A model generated the notes under the pieces. It was not told where the DNA came from and searched no databases. It saw nothing but the letters and a program-made list of their open reading frames with translations. A DNA stretch of 8,405 nt from an uncultured Verrucomicrobium sp. (GTDB lineage Bacteria; Verrucomicrobiota; Verrucomicrobiia; Methylacidiphilales; GAS474): contig CAISZB010000296.1 of the NCBI GenBank assembly GCA_903889845.1, positions 1 to 8,405 of the forward strand, in the 5' to 3' direction. Of this stretch, positions 1 to 6,667 are shown in pieces. The translations under genes and the position numbers were made by a program. Positions within the stretch are counted from its first letter, which is position 1; every line of letters starts with the position of its first letter.

Positions 1-81
1 CTCCAGGCTTTGACGCGCCTTCATCTTCGCGGCCCAGCGTTCCTTCGCGGCCACGTGCTGTTGTTTAATGGGATCGCTCAT
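1..81 (-). CDS. N-terminus of an unrecognised gene downstream of rpoN (partial)
   Basis: Only the first 27 codons are in the window; the gene continues past position 1. The ATG is read from 81 to 79 and overlaps the rpoN TGA as ATGA, which is typical of translationally coupled operon genes. The peptide begins MSDPIKQQHVAA and is rich in Lys, Arg, Ala and Gln, with a Trp at residue 16. It looks like a charged helix with no signal peptide or membrane segment. I do not recognise the family. In many bacteria a gene for a ribosome hibernation factor or a phosphotransferase component follows rpoN, but this start does not resemble either, so no function is assigned. The reading frame is open to the window edge, and the overlap is the main reason to believe the gene is real. 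Confidence 0.6.
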   Translation of the reverse strand, partial: MSDPIKQQHVAAKERWAAKMKARQSLE

Positions 82-1517
82 GACCCGACGCGGCGGAGGT
101 TCGAGGGGAGGATGTTCAGCTCGGAGCGGTACTTCGCCACCGTGCGGCGGGCCAGGGGGATGCCCCGCTCGGAGAGGATGGTGACGATTTCCTGGTCGGA
201 GAGGGGCTTCTGCGGGTTCTCCCGGGCGACGAGGTCGGAGATCGATTCCTTCACGCTGGTGTTCGAGAGGAACTCCCCACTCGCGGTCTGGTAGCCGGGG
301 GTGAAGAAGTATTTGAGGTCGAAGACGCCCCACGGCGTCTGGATGTACTTGTTCGCGATGGCGCGGCTGACGGTCGTCTCGTGGACGCTGACGGCCTCGG
401 CGATCTGGCTCATCGTGAGGGGCTTCAGCATCGCGGCGCCCTGCTCGAAGAATTCCGTCTGCCGGGCGACGATCGCCGTGGCGATGTTGAAGAGGGTCTG
501 CTGCCGGAGGTGGAGGCACTTGATGATGAATTTCCCGGAACGGATTTTTTCCTTCAGGTACTCACGCACCTTCGCGTCGTTGCCGTCGGTGGCCAGGATG
601 TCCTTGTAGGTGTCGCTGATGCGGAGGCGGGGGACGGCGTCGTCGTTCAGGACGACGACCCACAGCCCGCCCTGCTTCTGCACCGCCAGTTCGGCCTGGA
701 CGATGTGCCGCTTGTCGTCCGGGGCGAAGGTCGAGCCGGGCCGGGGCTGGAGGGTGGCAATGAAGTGGGCGGCCTGCATCACGCGGTCGACCGGCACGCG
801 GAGGGCGCGGGCGATGTCCTGGAACTTCCGCCGCCCCAGGTCGGGCAGGTGGTGGGAGACGATGGCCGCCTCGATGTCCTCGGCCTTCCCCAACCGGTCG
901 AGCTGGATGAGGAGGCACTCCCGCAGGTCCCGCGCGGCGACGCCGACGGGGTCGAAGGTCTGGACCAGGGCCAGGGCCTGCTGGACGACGTCCGTGGGAA
1001 GCATCGCCGAGGCGGCGACCTCATCGACCGTGGCGGTGAGGAAGCCGTCGTCGTCGAGGCTCCCGATGATCTCCTTCCCCGCCTCGACGATCCGGGGATC
1101 GTTGTCGGCCAGGGTCAATTGTTCCGTCAGGTGGAAAGAGAGCGTCTCCTCCTCGGCCTGGGAATCGAAGAAGTAGCGGCGGCGCTCGGCGTCCTCCGCC
1201 GTGTAGGTGCCGTTCCCGGCCTTCGATTGGGCGAAGTATTCCCGCCAATCGGCATCGGCCTCGGCGGCCGCCTCGGCGGCGCGGTCGCTTTCGGCGGAGG
1301 CGGCGCTGCCGTCCTCCCCGTCCCAGCCCTCGTCGGAGGGAGCCTCGGCGCGGGGCTCCTCGGCCACTTCCTCCAAGACAGGATTCACCTCCAGCTCCTG
1401 CTGGATCAGGGAACGAAGCTCCAACGCCGGGGCCTGCAGCAACGCCAGCGACTGCTGCATTTGCGGCGAAAGCGTCTGACCGAGGCCGAGGTTTTGATGG
1501 AGTCCGAAGCCGCCCAT
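78..1517 (-). CDS. rpoN: RNA polymerase sigma-54 factor RpoN
   Basis: This is the alternative sigma factor that directs RNA polymerase to -24/-12 promoters and needs an AAA+ enhancer-binding activator to open DNA. The 479-residue length is normal for the family. Region I is visible at about residues 8-50, Gln/Leu-rich and including TLSPQMQQSLALLQ, the part that contacts activator. A variable acidic linker follows (about 50-120). The core-binding region covers about 125-320, with the conserved TFDPVGVAARDLRECL at 187-202. The DNA-binding part contains a helix-turn-helix (about 367-390, ETTVSRAIANKYIQTPWG) and the RpoN box ARRTVAKYR at 456-464, which reads the -24 element. The ATG at 1517 is chosen because the next Met (residue 20) would remove part of region I. 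No clear Shine-Dalgarno sequence precedes it. It is divergent from the hydrolase gene and overlaps the partial downstream gene by ATGA. Confidence 0.97.
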   Translation of the reverse strand: MGGFGLHQNLGLGQTLSPQMQQSLALLQAPALELRSLIQQELEVNPVLEEVAEEPRAEAPSDEGWDGEDGSAASAESDRAAEAAAEADADWREYFAQSKAGNGTYTAEDAERRRYFFDSQAEEETLSFHLTEQLTLADNDPRIVEAGKEIIGSLDDDGFLTATVDEVAASAMLPTDVVQQALALVQTFDPVGVAARDLRECLLIQLDRLGKAEDIEAAIVSHHLPDLGRRKFQDIARALRVPVDRVMQAAHFIATLQPRPGSTFAPDDKRHIVQAELAVQKQGGLWVVVLNDDAVPRLRISDTYKDILATDGNDAKVREYLKEKIRSGKFIIKCLHLRQQTLFNIATAIVARQTEFFEQGAAMLKPLTMSQIAEAVSVHETTVSRAIANKYIQTPWGVFDLKYFFTPGYQTASGEFLSNTSVKESISDLVARENPQKPLSDQEIVTILSERGIPLARRTVAKYRSELNILPSNLRRVGS

Positions 1518-1582
1518 GGCAGGCCGTACACTAAAACGCCTTCCCAGAGGTGCAAACTGAAAAACGTAAAAAATTGCGAAAT

Positions 1583-1598
1583 TGGCATGATTTTCGCT
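1583..1598 (+). promoter_or_regulatory. Candidate sigma-54 (-24/-12) promoter for the hydrolase gene
   Basis: The sequence reads TGGCATG, four bases, then TCGCT. It matches the sigma-54 consensus TGGCACG-N4-TTGCW at 10 of 12 defined positions, with exactly the required spacing between the GG (1584-1585) and the GC (1596-1597). Transcription would start near 1609, just before the AGGAGG at 1614-1619. A 6-bp inverted repeat, GCGAAA (1576-1581) with TTTCGC (1592-1597), overlaps the element. The match is seen directly. That it is used, and that it links the hydrolase gene to the neighbouring rpoN, is inference. No activator gene or upstream activator site is visible. Confidence 0.45.
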
Positions 1599-1613
1599 GC
1601 ATTCCTCGTCTAT

Positions 1614-1619
1614 AGGAGG
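1614..1619 (+). promoter_or_regulatory. Shine-Dalgarno AGGAGG supporting the GTG start at 1634
   Basis: This is a perfect AGGAGG, the strongest ribosome binding site in the window. It sits 14 bases before the GTG, longer than the usual 5-9. The reading frame has a TAG at 1613-1615 and no other plausible start before the conserved N-terminus, so it supports the GTG despite the spacing. Confidence 0.6.
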
Positions 1620-1633
1620 GTACAGTCTCCGTT

Positions 1634-2416
1634 GTGCTTCGGTTCACCGTCCTCGCCAGCGGCAGCAGCGGCAACTGCGCCTACCTCGAAACCCCCGCCT
1701 CCCGCCTCCTCATCGATGCCGGAGTGAGCGGTCGCCGGATCGAGCAATCCCTCGCCGCCCTCGACCGCTCCCTGAGCGGCGTCGAGGCCGTCTTCCTGAC
1801 CCACGAGCACGGCGACCACGTGGCGGGCCTCGCCGTCGTGGCGAAGAAGCGGGGCATCCCCGTCTGGTGTAATCCGAAGACGATGGAATTCCTCCGCCCC
1901 ACCCTGCCCGGCTACGACAAGTGGCGCCTCTTCGAGACGGGGGAGACCCTCTCCCTGGGCGACTTGACCATTGAAACCTTCCCGATCTCCCACGACGCCT
2001 ACGACCCCGTCGGCTACCTCTTCCACCACGACCGGGGGAGCATCGGCTTCCTGACGGATTTGGGCCACGCCACGAAGCTGGTCATCGAGCGCGTCCGCCG
2101 CGCCCGCGCCCTGGTGCTGGAGGCGAATTACGACCTGGCCCTCCTCCACGCCGACACGAAGCGCCCCTGGGCCGTGAAGCAGCGCATCCTCTCCCGCCAC
2201 GGCCATCTTTCCAACGAGGCGGCGGCGGAGTTGGCGGCGCAGATCGCGGGGGATAAGTTGGAGGATCTGTTCCTGGGCCACCTCAGCGCCGACTGCAACC
2301 GGCCCGAGGTCGCGGCGCGGGTCGTGGGGGATCGGTTGCGGGAAGCGGGGCATGGGCATGTGCGGCTCCATCCCCTCGCGCCCGATTGCGCGGCGAAGAC
2401 GTTGTGTTGGGAGTAG
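1634..2416 (+). CDS. MBL-fold metallo-hydrolase, YycJ/WalJ type
   Basis: The product is a 260-residue cytoplasmic metallo-beta-lactamase-fold hydrolase. The N-terminal FTVLASGSSGNCAYLE (4-19) and the metal motif THEHGDH (56-62: His57, His59, Asp61, His62) are typical of the YycJ/WalJ branch. Further likely ligands are His120 (ISHDAYDP), Asp142 (TDLGH) and His216 (FLGHLSADCN). The LEANYD (162-167) and GHLSNEAA (190-197) segments are also characteristic of this branch. Bacillus YycJ/WalJ is a DNA exonuclease implicated in mismatch repair and in coordinating cell division with replication; that role is family knowledge, not shown here. The start is a GTG, because an in-frame stop lies at 1613 and the conserved N-terminus begins immediately. 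It is not next to a WalK/WalR two-component system as in Firmicutes. The gene stands alone, possibly under the sigma-54-like promoter described separately. Confidence 0.92.
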   Translation: MLRFTVLASGSSGNCAYLETPASRLLIDAGVSGRRIEQSLAALDRSLSGVEAVFLTHEHGDHVAGLAVVAKKRGIPVWCNPKTMEFLRPTLPGYDKWRLFETGETLSLGDLTIETFPISHDAYDPVGYLFHHDRGSIGFLTDLGHATKLVIERVRRARALVLEANYDLALLHADTKRPWAVKQRILSRHGHLSNEAAAELAAQIAGDKLEDLFLGHLSADCNRPEVAARVVGDRLREAGHGHVRLHPLAPDCAAKTLCWE

Positions 2417-2429
2417 GGGGCCTACTTAT
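2412..2429 (+). terminator. Weak terminator-like hairpin at the hydrolase stop codon
   Basis: AGTAGG (2412-2417) can pair with CCTACT (2421-2426) around a GGG loop, followed by the short AT-rich tail TATT. The stem starts inside the stop codon region. It is only 6 bp and lacks a real T-tract, so the larger hairpins of the following repeat may be what actually ends transcription. Confidence 0.25.
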
Positions 2430-2449
2430 TGGATTGGGTTAATGGCGGA

Positions 2450-2577
2450 GCGATCCCGAAGGGATCGAAGCCGGTAGCCGGTGGTTGAGGCCGAAGGCCG
2501 ACACCACCGGTATCGGCCAGCAAACAAATTGCGCCCCGGAACCGATTTCTCTTCCCGCTGTGGTTTTGCCGGGGCGC
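2450..2577 (+). repeat. Left arm unit of the inverted repeat, three hairpins
   Basis: The unit contains hairpin A, GATCCC-GAA-GGGATC (2452-2466). Hairpin B has an outer stem CCGGTGGT (2478-2485) with ACCACCGG (2503-2510) and an inner stem GGCC-GAA-GGCC (2489-2499); the two stems are separated by a TGA/GAC internal loop. Hairpin C pairs GCGCCCCGG (2531-2539) with CCGGGGCGC (2569-2577). All stems are perfect. Confidence 0.75.
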
Positions 2578-2603
2578 ACCTCGGAAAACGTATCGCGTGG
2601 GAA

Positions 2604-2730
2604 GCGCCCCGGCGGGGGTTTGGGGGAAAGCCGTGTCGGCCTCGGGGCGCGATTTGTTTTCATGCATATCCGGTGGTGTCGGGCTCCGCCCTCAACCACC
2701 GGCTACCGGCTGGCATCCCTACGGGATGCT
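2604..2730 (-). repeat. Right arm unit of the inverted repeat, same hairpins with compensatory changes
   Basis: Read on the minus strand, this arm repeats the left unit. Hairpin A becomes CATCCC-GTA-GGGATG (2714-2728). Hairpin B keeps its outer stem (2670-2677 with 2695-2702) but its inner stem becomes GGGC-GGA-GCCC (2681-2691). Hairpin C is GCGCCCC (2604-2610) with GGGGCGC (2644-2650). Where the arms differ within the A and inner-B stems, both sides of the stem have changed, so pairing is kept. Confidence 0.75.
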
Positions 2731-2738
2731 TGGAAGGG

Positions 2739-2764
2739 TTGCCTTGAGGCAGGATTCGGATAAT
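2739..2764 (+). promoter_or_regulatory. Possible promoter for the HicB-like gene
   Basis: TTGCCT (2739-2744) and GATAAT (2759-2764, 5 of 6 to the -10 consensus) lie directly before the HicB-like gene. The 14-bp spacer is shorter than the usual 16-18, which weakens the call. A start point about 7 bases after the -10 box would fall at or next to the ATG at 2773, giving a leaderless message. That would fit the absence of a Shine-Dalgarno sequence there. Confidence 0.2.
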
Positions 2765-2772
2765 GTGCCACA

Positions 2773-2949
2773 ATGCAAGGTGCCTACGCCGAGATCGTGC
2801 AAGAGGACGGGGGATGGTGGATCGGCTGGGTCGAGGAGGTGTCCGGCGTGAACGCGCAGGAAAAGACGAAGGCATCACTTCTCATCTCATTGCGGCAAAT
2901 TTTAGCGGAAGCGATCGAGTTCGAAAACAAGGGCCACAAGAGCAGATGA
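2773..2949 (+). CDS. Small HicB-like (UPF0150-type) antitoxin-family protein, apparently orphan
   Basis: This is a 58-residue open frame. The pattern AEIVQEDGGWWIGWVEEVSG (6-25), then VNAQEKTKASLLISLRQIL (26-44) and a short acidic helix, matches the partial RNase H-like fold of HicB antitoxins. In these, a strand-turn-strand with the Gly-Trp-Trp-Ile-Gly core leads to a 'pGvn.qe.Tkeel...Lre.l' helix. HicB normally neutralises the HicA mRNA interferase and represses its own operon. The start at 2773 leaves five residues before the core, as in the family. The tail (ENKGHKSR) is shorter than in the relatives I recall, and no DNA-binding domain follows. No HicA-like frame is visible on either side. 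The TGA overlaps the next gene's ATG as ATGA, so the two are probably translated together. The family call is by pattern recognition only. Confidence 0.75.
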   Translation: MQGAYAEIVQEDGGWWIGWVEEVSGVNAQEKTKASLLISLRQILAEAIEFENKGHKSR

Positions 2950-3527
2950 AAAGGTGGCTCGCGTCATTGGTTTTGCTGGTAGCGGCTTGTGGTGCCAGGG
3001 CTTACGAAGTTGAAAACGGGGAATGGCATGGCTTCAAAGTGACGGCTGATAATCTTGTTTGGATCGCGACGCCGGACCATCGAAAGATCCAGGTTACCAA
3101 CATACCCTTCGTTGCGAAGGTGGAAGGAGGCGGGTTTTACTCGATCCCTCCGATAGAGCCAATTCGCTGCACTTGGGACCCGAGTCACACATGGCTTGGC
3201 ATCTTCATCACGGTGAGGCAAGTCACCGAAGCGTATGTATTTAATCTCAAGACGGAGACGCTGATATCCCGATGGAAATGCGACTATTCGCGTTATCCCG
3301 CCTGGTTTGGTGAACCTCAGTGGTTTACTCATACTCGGCCGATCCGGTGGAGCGGAAATCGTCTTTTTTGTGATTCCCTAGTTCGATTCAAGAGCGGTGG
3401 AGAAAGACATCTTCCAGAAGTTGCGACGATTCATGATGATTGGGTTGAGTGCGAGGTGCTCGACAACGAGGATCAAGGAGAAACGCATATCGCCCGTCGC
3501 CTCACTGGTGCATGGAGAAACAAATGA
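2946..3527 (+). CDS. Unrecognised exported protein or lipoprotein, 193 residues
   Basis: The N-terminus is a clear export signal: KR at 2-3, then a hydrophobic stretch WLASLVLLVAA. It could be cut by signal peptidase II at Cys15 (VAAC lipobox) or by signal peptidase I after Ala-Arg-Ala (17-19); the sequence does not decide between them. The mature part is rich in Trp, aromatic residues and short alternating hydrophobic strands, with four further Cys (75, 112, 142, 169) that could form disulfides. It is probably a beta-rich cell-envelope protein. I recognise no family. The same frame is open upstream to 2763, but those extra 61 codons are Arg-rich and overlap the HicB-like gene in another frame, so the start at 2946, directly before the signal sequence, is preferred. 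By hand count 3241-3300 is 48% GC against 67% at 2041-2100, which suggests a foreign or poorly adapted gene. It converges on polX with 9 bp between them and no obvious terminator. Confidence 0.8.
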   Translation: MKRWLASLVLLVAACGARAYEVENGEWHGFKVTADNLVWIATPDHRKIQVTNIPFVAKVEGGGFYSIPPIEPIRCTWDPSHTWLGIFITVRQVTEAYVFNLKTETLISRWKCDYSRYPAWFGEPQWFTHTRPIRWSGNRLFCDSLVRFKSGGERHLPEVATIHDDWVECEVLDNEDQGETHIARRLTGAWRNK

Positions 3528-3536
3528 ATCGGAGGC

Positions 3537-5285
3537 TTACCGCCCCTTCTTCCGCTTCAACTCCTCCTCCATCTTCCCCACCGGCAACGTATTCATCACA
3601 TCCCCCTTCCTCAACCACCCCTTCCGGGCCAGGGTGACGCCGAGCTTCAGGTAGGCGAGGTCGCTGGGGCGGTGGGCGTCGGCGCTGACGACGCACTTCA
3701 CGCCTTTGTCGCGGGCCTTGTGCCACCAACGCCAATCCATGTCGAGGCGGTAGGGATTCGCGTTCAACTCGATCCACGTCCCGGTCTCGGCGGCGCAGTC
3801 GATGAGCTTGTCCAAATGGACGGGGTAACCTTCGCGCCTTAGCAGGAGTCTCCCCGTGGCGTGACCCAGGATCGTGACGTACTTGTTCTCCATCGCCCGC
3901 GTCAGGCGGCGCGTCATCTCCTCCTCGTCCTTCGTGAACCCGGCGTGGAGGGAGGCCACCACATAGTCGAACTTCGCCAGGAAGGCGTCGTCGAAGTCGA
4001 GTTTTCCCTCCTTCAGGATGTCGCACTCGACGCCGCTGAAGAGGCGGATTTCCCGGTCGGGATTCGCGTTGAACTTCGCGATCTCGGCCAGTTGCGTCTC
4101 GAACCGGGCCTCGTCGAGGCCGTTCGCCTGGAACGACGACTTCGAGTGGTCGGCCAGGCCGAAGTAGGCGAGGCCGATCCCGGCGGCGGCGGCGGCCATC
4201 TGCTCCAGCGTCGCCGTCCCGTCGCTCGCGTTCGTGTGGTTGTGGAAGGCCCCGCGCAGCTCCGTCCATTCGACGAGGCGGGGGATCTTCCCGTGTTCGG
4301 CGGCTTCGATCTCGCCCAGGTTCTCCCGCAACTCGGGCGGGATCGGGTCGAGGCCCAGTTCGTGGAAGAGTTCCTCTTCGGTGTAGATGGGCAGCTTCTC
4401 GACCTCGTTCCCTTCCTTGTCGGTCTTGAAGAGGCCCCACTCGCTCAGCTTCATCCCCTTGGAAATGGCCCGCTGGCGGAGGGCGACGTTGTGTTCCTTG
4501 CTCCCGGTGAAGTGGTGGAGGGCGGTGGCGAAGTCGCGGTCGGGGACGACGCGGAGGTCGCATTGGAGGCCGTCGGCCAGGATCACGCTCGCCTTCGTCC
4601 CGCCGTGGCCCAGGATGCGCGTCACCTGCGGCAGGGCGACGAAGTCGTCCAAAATCCCCTTCGCCTTCTCCGGCGCGGAGGAGGCGAGGAGGTCGATGTC
4701 CTTCACGACTTCCTTCCCCCGCCGCAGGCTCCCGGCGATGCTGACCCGGTGGATGTCGGGATGGGTGCGGAGGGTATCGACGAGGTCCTCGGCGAGGTCG
4801 AGGACGTCGCCCAGGCGGTGCTGGCTCTGGTAGCTGCGTCGCTGCTCGATGGAGAGGAGGAGATTCGCCTCGGTCTTCGCGCCGAATCCGGCCAGCGATT
4901 CGAGCTTCTTTTCCCGGCACGCCGCTTCCAGCCCCGCGATGTCGGAGATGTGGAGCTGTTCGTAGAGCGCCTTCACCTTCTTCGGTCCCAGGCCGGGGAG
5001 GTCGAGGAGGTCGAAGAGGCCGGGGGGGAACTCGGCGCGGAGCTTCTCGTGGTAGGCCAGCTTCCCCGTCGTGACCAGTTCGGTGATCTTTTGCCGCAGC
5101 GCGTCGCCGATGCCGGGGACGGTGCCCAGGCGGTCCTCGGCGACGAGGCGGCCCAGGTCTTCCGGCAGCGTTTCGAGGGTCCGCGCCGCCGTCTTGTAGG
5201 CGCGGGACTTGAAGGCGTTTTCCCCTTTCAGCTCCAGGAGGAGCGCGATCTCCTCCAGGACGGCGGCCACTTCGGTCTTATCCAT
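3537..5285 (-). CDS. polX: DNA polymerase X with PHP 3'-5' exonuclease domain
   Basis: This is a family-X repair polymerase that fills short gaps in base excision repair; the C-terminal PHP domain provides Mn-dependent 3'-5' exonuclease and end processing. The protein has 582 residues, close to Bacillus PolX. An 8-kDa-like N-terminal domain carries helix-hairpin-helix segments at about 53-67 (TVPGIG), 93-107 (DLPGLG) and 131-146. The palm has [16 protein letters not shown] (185-200), with catalytic Asp196 and Asp198 and the third Asp at 243 (QCDLRVV), and the FTGSKEHN motif (259-266). The PHP ligands all appear present: His348, His350, Asp355, His380, Glu420, His447, His475, Asp536 and His538. 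Both activities should therefore be intact. The ATG at 5285 is chosen over a TTG at 5312 because [20 protein letters not shown] is where homologues begin. It is divergent from hemL across 80 bp. Confidence 0.96.
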   Translation of the reverse strand: MDKTEVAAVLEEIALLLELKGENAFKSRAYKTAARTLETLPEDLGRLVAEDRLGTVPGIGDALRQKITELVTTGKLAYHEKLRAEFPPGLFDLLDLPGLGPKKVKALYEQLHISDIAGLEAACREKKLESLAGFGAKTEANLLLSIEQRRSYQSQHRLGDVLDLAEDLVDTLRTHPDIHRVSIAGSLRRGKEVVKDIDLLASSAPEKAKGILDDFVALPQVTRILGHGGTKASVILADGLQCDLRVVPDRDFATALHHFTGSKEHNVALRQRAISKGMKLSEWGLFKTDKEGNEVEKLPIYTEEELFHELGLDPIPPELRENLGEIEAAEHGKIPRLVEWTELRGAFHNHTNASDGTATLEQMAAAAAGIGLAYFGLADHSKSSFQANGLDEARFETQLAEIAKFNANPDREIRLFSGVECDILKEGKLDFDDAFLAKFDYVVASLHAGFTKDEEEMTRRLTRAMENKYVTILGHATGRLLLRREGYPVHLDKLIDCAAETGTWIELNANPYRLDMDWRWWHKARDKGVKCVVSADAHRPSDLAYLKLGVTLARKGWLRKGDVMNTLPVGKMEEELKRKKGR

Positions 5286-5365
5286 CCGGGAACTTTGGCT
5301 CAGCCTCGGCAAAAATCAATGGATTGCGGGTTGAACCAGGGACGGGTAGCCTTCCGCACCTTTTC

Positions 5366-6664
5366 ATGAGTCTTCCCGCCCGCTCGACCGCCAAGTCCCG
5401 CGCCCTCTTCGCCGAGGCCCTGAACCTCATCCCGGGCGGGGTCAATTCCCCCGTCCGCGCCTTCCGGAACGTCGGCGGGGAACCGTTCTTCGCCGCCCGC
5501 GCCGCCGGGGCCACGGTCTGGGACGTCGACGGGAACGCCTATGTCGATTACGTCGGCACGTGGGGACCGGCGATTCTGGGCCACGCGCCGGAGGCCGTCG
5601 TCCGCGCCGTTGCGGAGGCGGCGGCGCTCGGCACCAGCTTCGGCATCCCGAACGCCCGCGAGGTCGATCTCGCCCGGAAGGTCGTCGCCTGGGTCCCTTC
5701 CGTCGAGAAGGTCCGGATGACCAGCAGCGGGACCGAGGCCTGCATGGCCGCCGTCCGCCTCGCGCGCGGCTTCACCGGGCGGGAGAAGATCATCAAGTTC
5801 GAGGGGTGCTACCATGGCCACGGCGATTCCCTCCTCGTGAAGGCCGGATCGGGCGCACTGACCCACGGGGAGCCCGATAGCGCCGGGGTCCCCGCCGCCC
5901 TCGCCGCGCTGACCCTTTCCCTTCCGTTCAACGACCTCGCCGCCGTCCGCGCCGCCTTCGAGGCGAACCCCGGGGAGATCGCCGCCGTCATCGTCGAGCC
6001 GGTGCCGGGGAACGTCGGCCTCCTCCTGCCGGAGCTCGGCTTCCACGAGGGGCTCCGCGCCCTCTGCGACGCCCACGGCGCCCTCCTCATCTTCGACGAG
6101 GTGATGACCGGCTTCCGCCTGGCCAAAGGCGGGGCGCAGGAGGGGATCGGCGTCCGGCCGGATCTCTCCACCTTCGGCAAGGTCATCGGCGGCGGCCTCC
6201 CCGTCGGGGCCTTCGGCGGCCGGGCCGACGTCATGGACCACCTGGCCCCCCTCGGGAAGGTCTACCAGGCCGGGACCCTTTCCGGGAATCCCCTGGCGAT
6301 GGCGGCGGGGTTGGCGCAGCTCGCCGAATTGGAACGGCTCGACGGCTTCCGCAAACTGGAGGAGATCGGCGCGGCGTTGGAGGCCGGGTTGAGGCCCCTG
6401 TTGGCGAAGGCGAGGGTCCCCTCGCAATTCCACCGGCGCGGCTCGATGTTCTCCCTCTTCTTCTCGGCGAAGCCCGTCCGCAACTGCGCCGACGCCCTCG
6501 CCTCCGACCGCGAGGCGTTCAAGAAATTCTTCTTCGGCCTCCTGGACCGGGGCGTCTACATCGCGCCCTCGCCCTTCGAGGCCGGGTTCCTGAGCCTCGC
6601 CCACGGCCCCGAGGCCATCGAGGCGACGCTCCGGGCCGCAGCGGAGGTGCTGCCTACTCTTTGA
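5366..6664 (+). CDS. hemL: Glutamate-1-semialdehyde 2,1-aminomutase
   Basis: This cytoplasmic PLP enzyme converts glutamate-1-semialdehyde to 5-aminolevulinate, the last step of the C5 route to heme and other tetrapyrroles. The 432-residue product is full length. It opens with the family signature [20 protein letters not shown] (14-33). Other landmarks are TSSGTEAC (119-126), which binds the PLP phosphate, CYHGHGD (148-154), and FDEVMTGFR (243-251) with Asp244 near the pyridine nitrogen. [18 protein letters not shown] (268-285) follows, with Lys272 as the Schiff-base lysine, then [14 protein letters not shown] (302-315). The ATG at 5366 is preferred to a TTG at 5324 because the conserved N-terminus starts within a dozen residues of it. 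No good Shine-Dalgarno sequence is visible. The preceding 80 bp shared with polX must hold both promoters, but I could not identify a convincing one. The next gene follows after 3 bp, so the two are probably cotranscribed. Confidence 0.97.
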   Translation: MSLPARSTAKSRALFAEALNLIPGGVNSPVRAFRNVGGEPFFAARAAGATVWDVDGNAYVDYVGTWGPAILGHAPEAVVRAVAEAAALGTSFGIPNAREVDLARKVVAWVPSVEKVRMTSSGTEACMAAVRLARGFTGREKIIKFEGCYHGHGDSLLVKAGSGALTHGEPDSAGVPAALAALTLSLPFNDLAAVRAAFEANPGEIAAVIVEPVPGNVGLLLPELGFHEGLRALCDAHGALLIFDEVMTGFRLAKGGAQEGIGVRPDLSTFGKVIGGGLPVGAFGGRADVMDHLAPLGKVYQAGTLSGNPLAMAAGLAQLAELERLDGFRKLEEIGAALEAGLRPLLAKARVPSQFHRRGSMFSLFFSAKPVRNCADALASDREAFKKFFFGLLDRGVYIAPSPFEAGFLSLAHGPEAIEATLRAAAEVLPTL

Positions 6665-6667
6665 TTT

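Larger units (their letters stand above)
2450..2730. repeat. 281-bp imperfect inverted repeat (REP/MITE-like element)
   Basis: The gene-free stretch between the hydrolase gene and the HicB-like gene is dominated by this palindrome, centred near 2590. Outer matches keep constant register: 2452-2466 with 2714-2728, 2471-2489 with 2691-2709, and 2500-2510 with 2670-2680. After a one-base shift, 2531-2537 pairs with 2644-2650 and 2568-2577 with 2604-2613. The central 26 bases (2578-2603) do not pair well. No transposase is encoded. Frames open across it on both strands give similar low-complexity proteins, only because the DNA is palindromic. Near-matching flanks (TGGATTGGGTT at 2430-2440 and TGGAAGGGTT at 2731-2740) could be an eroded target duplication, but this is weak. 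It resembles REP doublets or non-autonomous mobile elements. Confidence 0.85.

Noticed and set aside
381..1727. Long open frame on the plus strand (448 codons) opposite rpoN
   Set aside because: The protein is low-complexity (Gly, Val, Glu, Asp, Leu) and is the antisense shadow of a high-GC gene; rpoN has full family motifs on the other strand.
2422..2763. Several 80-90 codon frames on both strands in the gap after the hydrolase gene
   Set aside because: They mirror one another on the two strands because the DNA is an inverted repeat (for example, NHRLPA appears on both). They look like spurious translations of the repeat, not genes.
2763..2945. Upstream extension of the exported-protein gene to the ATG at 2763
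   Set aside because: The extra 61 residues are Arg-rich, would bury the signal peptide internally, and overlap the HicB-like gene in another frame.
3528..3536. Shared terminator between the convergent exported-protein and polX genes
   Set aside because: There are only 9 bases between the stop codons, and no convincing hairpin with a T-tract was found around them.
5286..5365. Sigma-70 promoter for hemL, TTGCGG with TAGCCT at 17-bp spacing
   Set aside because: The -10 match is only about half of consensus, and the gap is too GC-rich to single it out.
3861..5369. Long open frame on the plus strand (502 codons) opposite polX
   Set aside because: It has shadow composition, and polX on the minus strand carries all expected catalytic residues.
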